Below are positions 6,337 to 7,389 of a DNA stretch of 7,389 bases, one piece after another. Numbering within the stretch: the stretch's first letter is position 1; each line of letters starts with the position of its first letter. The DNA is from Chloroflexota bacterium (GTDB taxonomy: Bacteria; Chloroflexota; FW602-bin22; JAMCYS01), in contig JAJZQK010000151.1 of the NCBI GenBank assembly GCA_021847625.1, forward strand, positions 1 to 7,389. The letters run 5' to 3'. A program made the translations under genes and the position numbers. Below the pieces are notes generated by a model that saw only the letters and a program-made list of their open reading frames with translations, did no database searches and was not told the origin of the DNA.

Positions 6337-7020
6337 ATGGCAATAGAGAAAGAGGCAAGAGCCCGACAGATAATGGACGAAGTGGTCGAGGCCATCGTCG
6401 CCTGCGACTCCGACGTGACGACGACCAAGGCGCAGGCGGTGCTGGACGCCGATATCAATCCGGTGCAGGCGCTCCAATACATCCTCGGCACCGCGGCGGA
6501 AACCGTCGGCAAGAGGTTCGACGATGGGGAGTATTTCCTCCCCCACCTGGTGATGGCGGGGGACGCCATGATGGCCGCCAGCGCCGTGATCGAGCCGGCC
6601 ATCCCCAAGGGCGAGGGTCAGGCGAAGAAGGTGGTGGTCATCGCCACGGTCGAGGCCGACCTCCACTCGGTCGGCAAGAACATCGTCGGCATGATGCTAC
6701 GCGCGTCCGGCTTCCAAGTGCACGACCTAGGGGTCGACGTAAAGAGCACCGCCATCATCGCCAAGGCGAAGGAGGTCAACGCGGACATTATTGCCCTGTC
6801 TTCCCTTCTTACGACGACGATGCCCTATCAGCGCGAGGTCGTCGAGGACCTGGCGTCGATGAAGATTCGCGACCGCTATCGCATCCTCATCGGCGGGGGC
6901 GCCGTAAGCAAGGAATGGGCGGACAAGATAGGGGCCGACGGCTACGGACGCGACGCGATCGAGGCCGTGAAGGTGGCCAAGGAATTGATGGGGATGGTAA
7001 GCCAACCCGCAGGGGCATAA
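6337..7020 (+). CDS. Corrinoid (cobalamin-binding) methyl-carrier protein, MtmC/MtbC-like
   Basis: This small soluble protein carries the methyl group on the cobalt of a corrinoid between two methyltransferases. Its 227 residues match the family's usual size. The N-terminal helical cap domain (about 1-90, B12-binding_2 type) includes FDDGEYFLPHLVMAGDAM. The C-terminal Rossmann-like B12 domain (about 97-222) has the DxHxxG motif as ADLHSVGKNIV, with D108, H110 (the lower cobalt ligand) and G113. It also has SSLLTTTM (155-162) and the GGG (186-188)...IGADGYGRDA (198-207) segment that surrounds the nucleotide tail. All key residues are present. GGAGG (6326-6330) is 6 bases before ATG 6337. The next gene, an MtmB homologue, starts 21 bases after the stop, as in archaeal mtmC-mtmB operons, which makes it the dedicated partner. 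Whether the methyl donor is monomethylamine or another amine is not shown. No convincing promoter was found in the 100 bases upstream. Confidence 0.93.
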   Translation: MAIEKEARARQIMDEVVEAIVACDSDVTTTKAQAVLDADINPVQALQYILGTAAETVGKRFDDGEYFLPHLVMAGDAMMAASAVIEPAIPKGEGQAKKVVVIATVEADLHSVGKNIVGMMLRASGFQVHDLGVDVKSTAIIAKAKEVNADIIALSSLLTTTMPYQREVVEDLASMKIRDRYRILIGGGAVSKEWADKIGADGYGRDAIEAVKVAKELMGMVSQPAGA

Positions 7021-7041
7021 CAATAGGGGTGTTACTGGGCG

Positions 7042-7389
7042 ATGATCAGCCTTCTAGAAATCGCTGAACGGACTCAGACAGGGCGGAAGGTCGAAGACAA
7101 GGAATGGGAGCTGGCCCTGTTCAGGAAGATTAGCGATCTTACTAAACGATATGACATTCACTATCCAAACGACGGTTCATGGTTCAATATGGACGACTCG
7201 CTCCCGGAGCGGGCGTTCAACGCGGCGCTTGAACTGCTCACAGAGACGGGTCTCTGGTGCGTGACGACCCGGCGCGTGGTTAAGTTCACGCGTGAGGAGA
7301 TACTTCAGGCTATCCAAGAGGCGCCTTCCCAGGTCATGATGGGCGAGGAGCGCGATGCGAGGGTCTTCAAACAGCGGCCAATCGAGGGC
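7042..7389 (+). CDS. mtmB: Monomethylamine:corrinoid methyltransferase homologue, MtmB family (3' end outside window)
   Basis: The first 116 residues are present and the frame is open to the window edge. MtmB demethylates a methylated amine and passes the methyl group to its corrinoid protein. The N-terminus follows archaeal MtmB as I remember it: DKEWEL (19-24), a Lys-Tyr motif KRYDIHYP (36-43), ERAFNAALELLTETGLWCV (56-74), TRRVVKFTREEILQAIQEAP (76-95) and GEERDARV (101-108), corresponding to the archaeal FKAGFEMLLECGIYC, THRIVKYTEDEIWDAI and GTGRDAV segments. ATG 7042 is the only start after an in-frame stop at 7024-7026; the ribosome binding site is weak (GGGG at 7026-7029). In methanogens MtmB holds pyrrolysine, encoded by an in-frame TAG near codon 200, which lies beyond this window, so use of pyrrolysine cannot be judged. 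The 21-base gap to the corrinoid gene implies one operon. A bacterial homologue could act on another substrate. Confidence 0.85.
   Translation, partial: MISLLEIAERTQTGRKVEDKEWELALFRKISDLTKRYDIHYPNDGSWFNMDDSLPERAFNAALELLTETGLWCVTTRRVVKFTREEILQAIQEAPSQVMMGEERDARVFKQRPIEG

Overview
The window looks like GC-rich bacterial chromosome. Most genes have a strong GGAGG-type ribosome binding site, there are two intrinsic terminators, and the MalF/MalG-type permeases are bacterial in style. The lineage cannot be fixed from the sequence. A Gram-positive or Chloroflexota-like anaerobe would fit the Shine-Dalgarno style and the corrinoid methyltransferase genes, but that is inference.

Layout, all genes on the + strand: (1) 1-129 is the tail of an unrecognised protein. 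Its stop overlaps a GTG that opens a wrecked NAD(P)-dependent dehydrogenase/epimerase gene (126-312). (2) 343-2156 holds two overlapping carbohydrate-type ABC permease genes of the MalF/UgpA and MalG/UgpE kinds. No solute-binding protein or ATPase is visible with them. (3) 2157-3193 is about 1 kb without a convincing gene. It holds an imperfect repeat, a run of hairpins and an intrinsic terminator, and is a candidate for an undescribed structured RNA. (4) 3194-4600 is an FAD-dependent oxidoreductase. (5) 4820-6175 is an Nramp-superfamily membrane transporter that lacks the canonical metal-ligand motifs, closed by a strong terminator. (6) 6337-7020 is a corrinoid (B12) protein, followed 21 bases later by the first 116 codons of a monomethylamine:corrinoid methyltransferase homologue (MtmB family), which runs off the window.

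The last two genes are the functional anchor. An MtmB-type enzyme moves a methyl group from a methylated amine to the cobalt of the corrinoid protein, for later transfer to a C1 carrier. Their order is that of archaeal mtmC-mtmB operons. A transporter that has lost the Nramp metal ligands, an FAD oxidoreductase and an ABC importer next door suggest a locus for uptake and breakdown of a methylated, amine-containing or sugar-like compound. This link is inferred from proximity; the terminators show that several transcription units are involved. The main open points are whether the MtmB homologue carries an in-frame amber (pyrrolysine) codon beyond the window, what the atypical Nramp protein transports, and what the hairpin-rich gap encodes.
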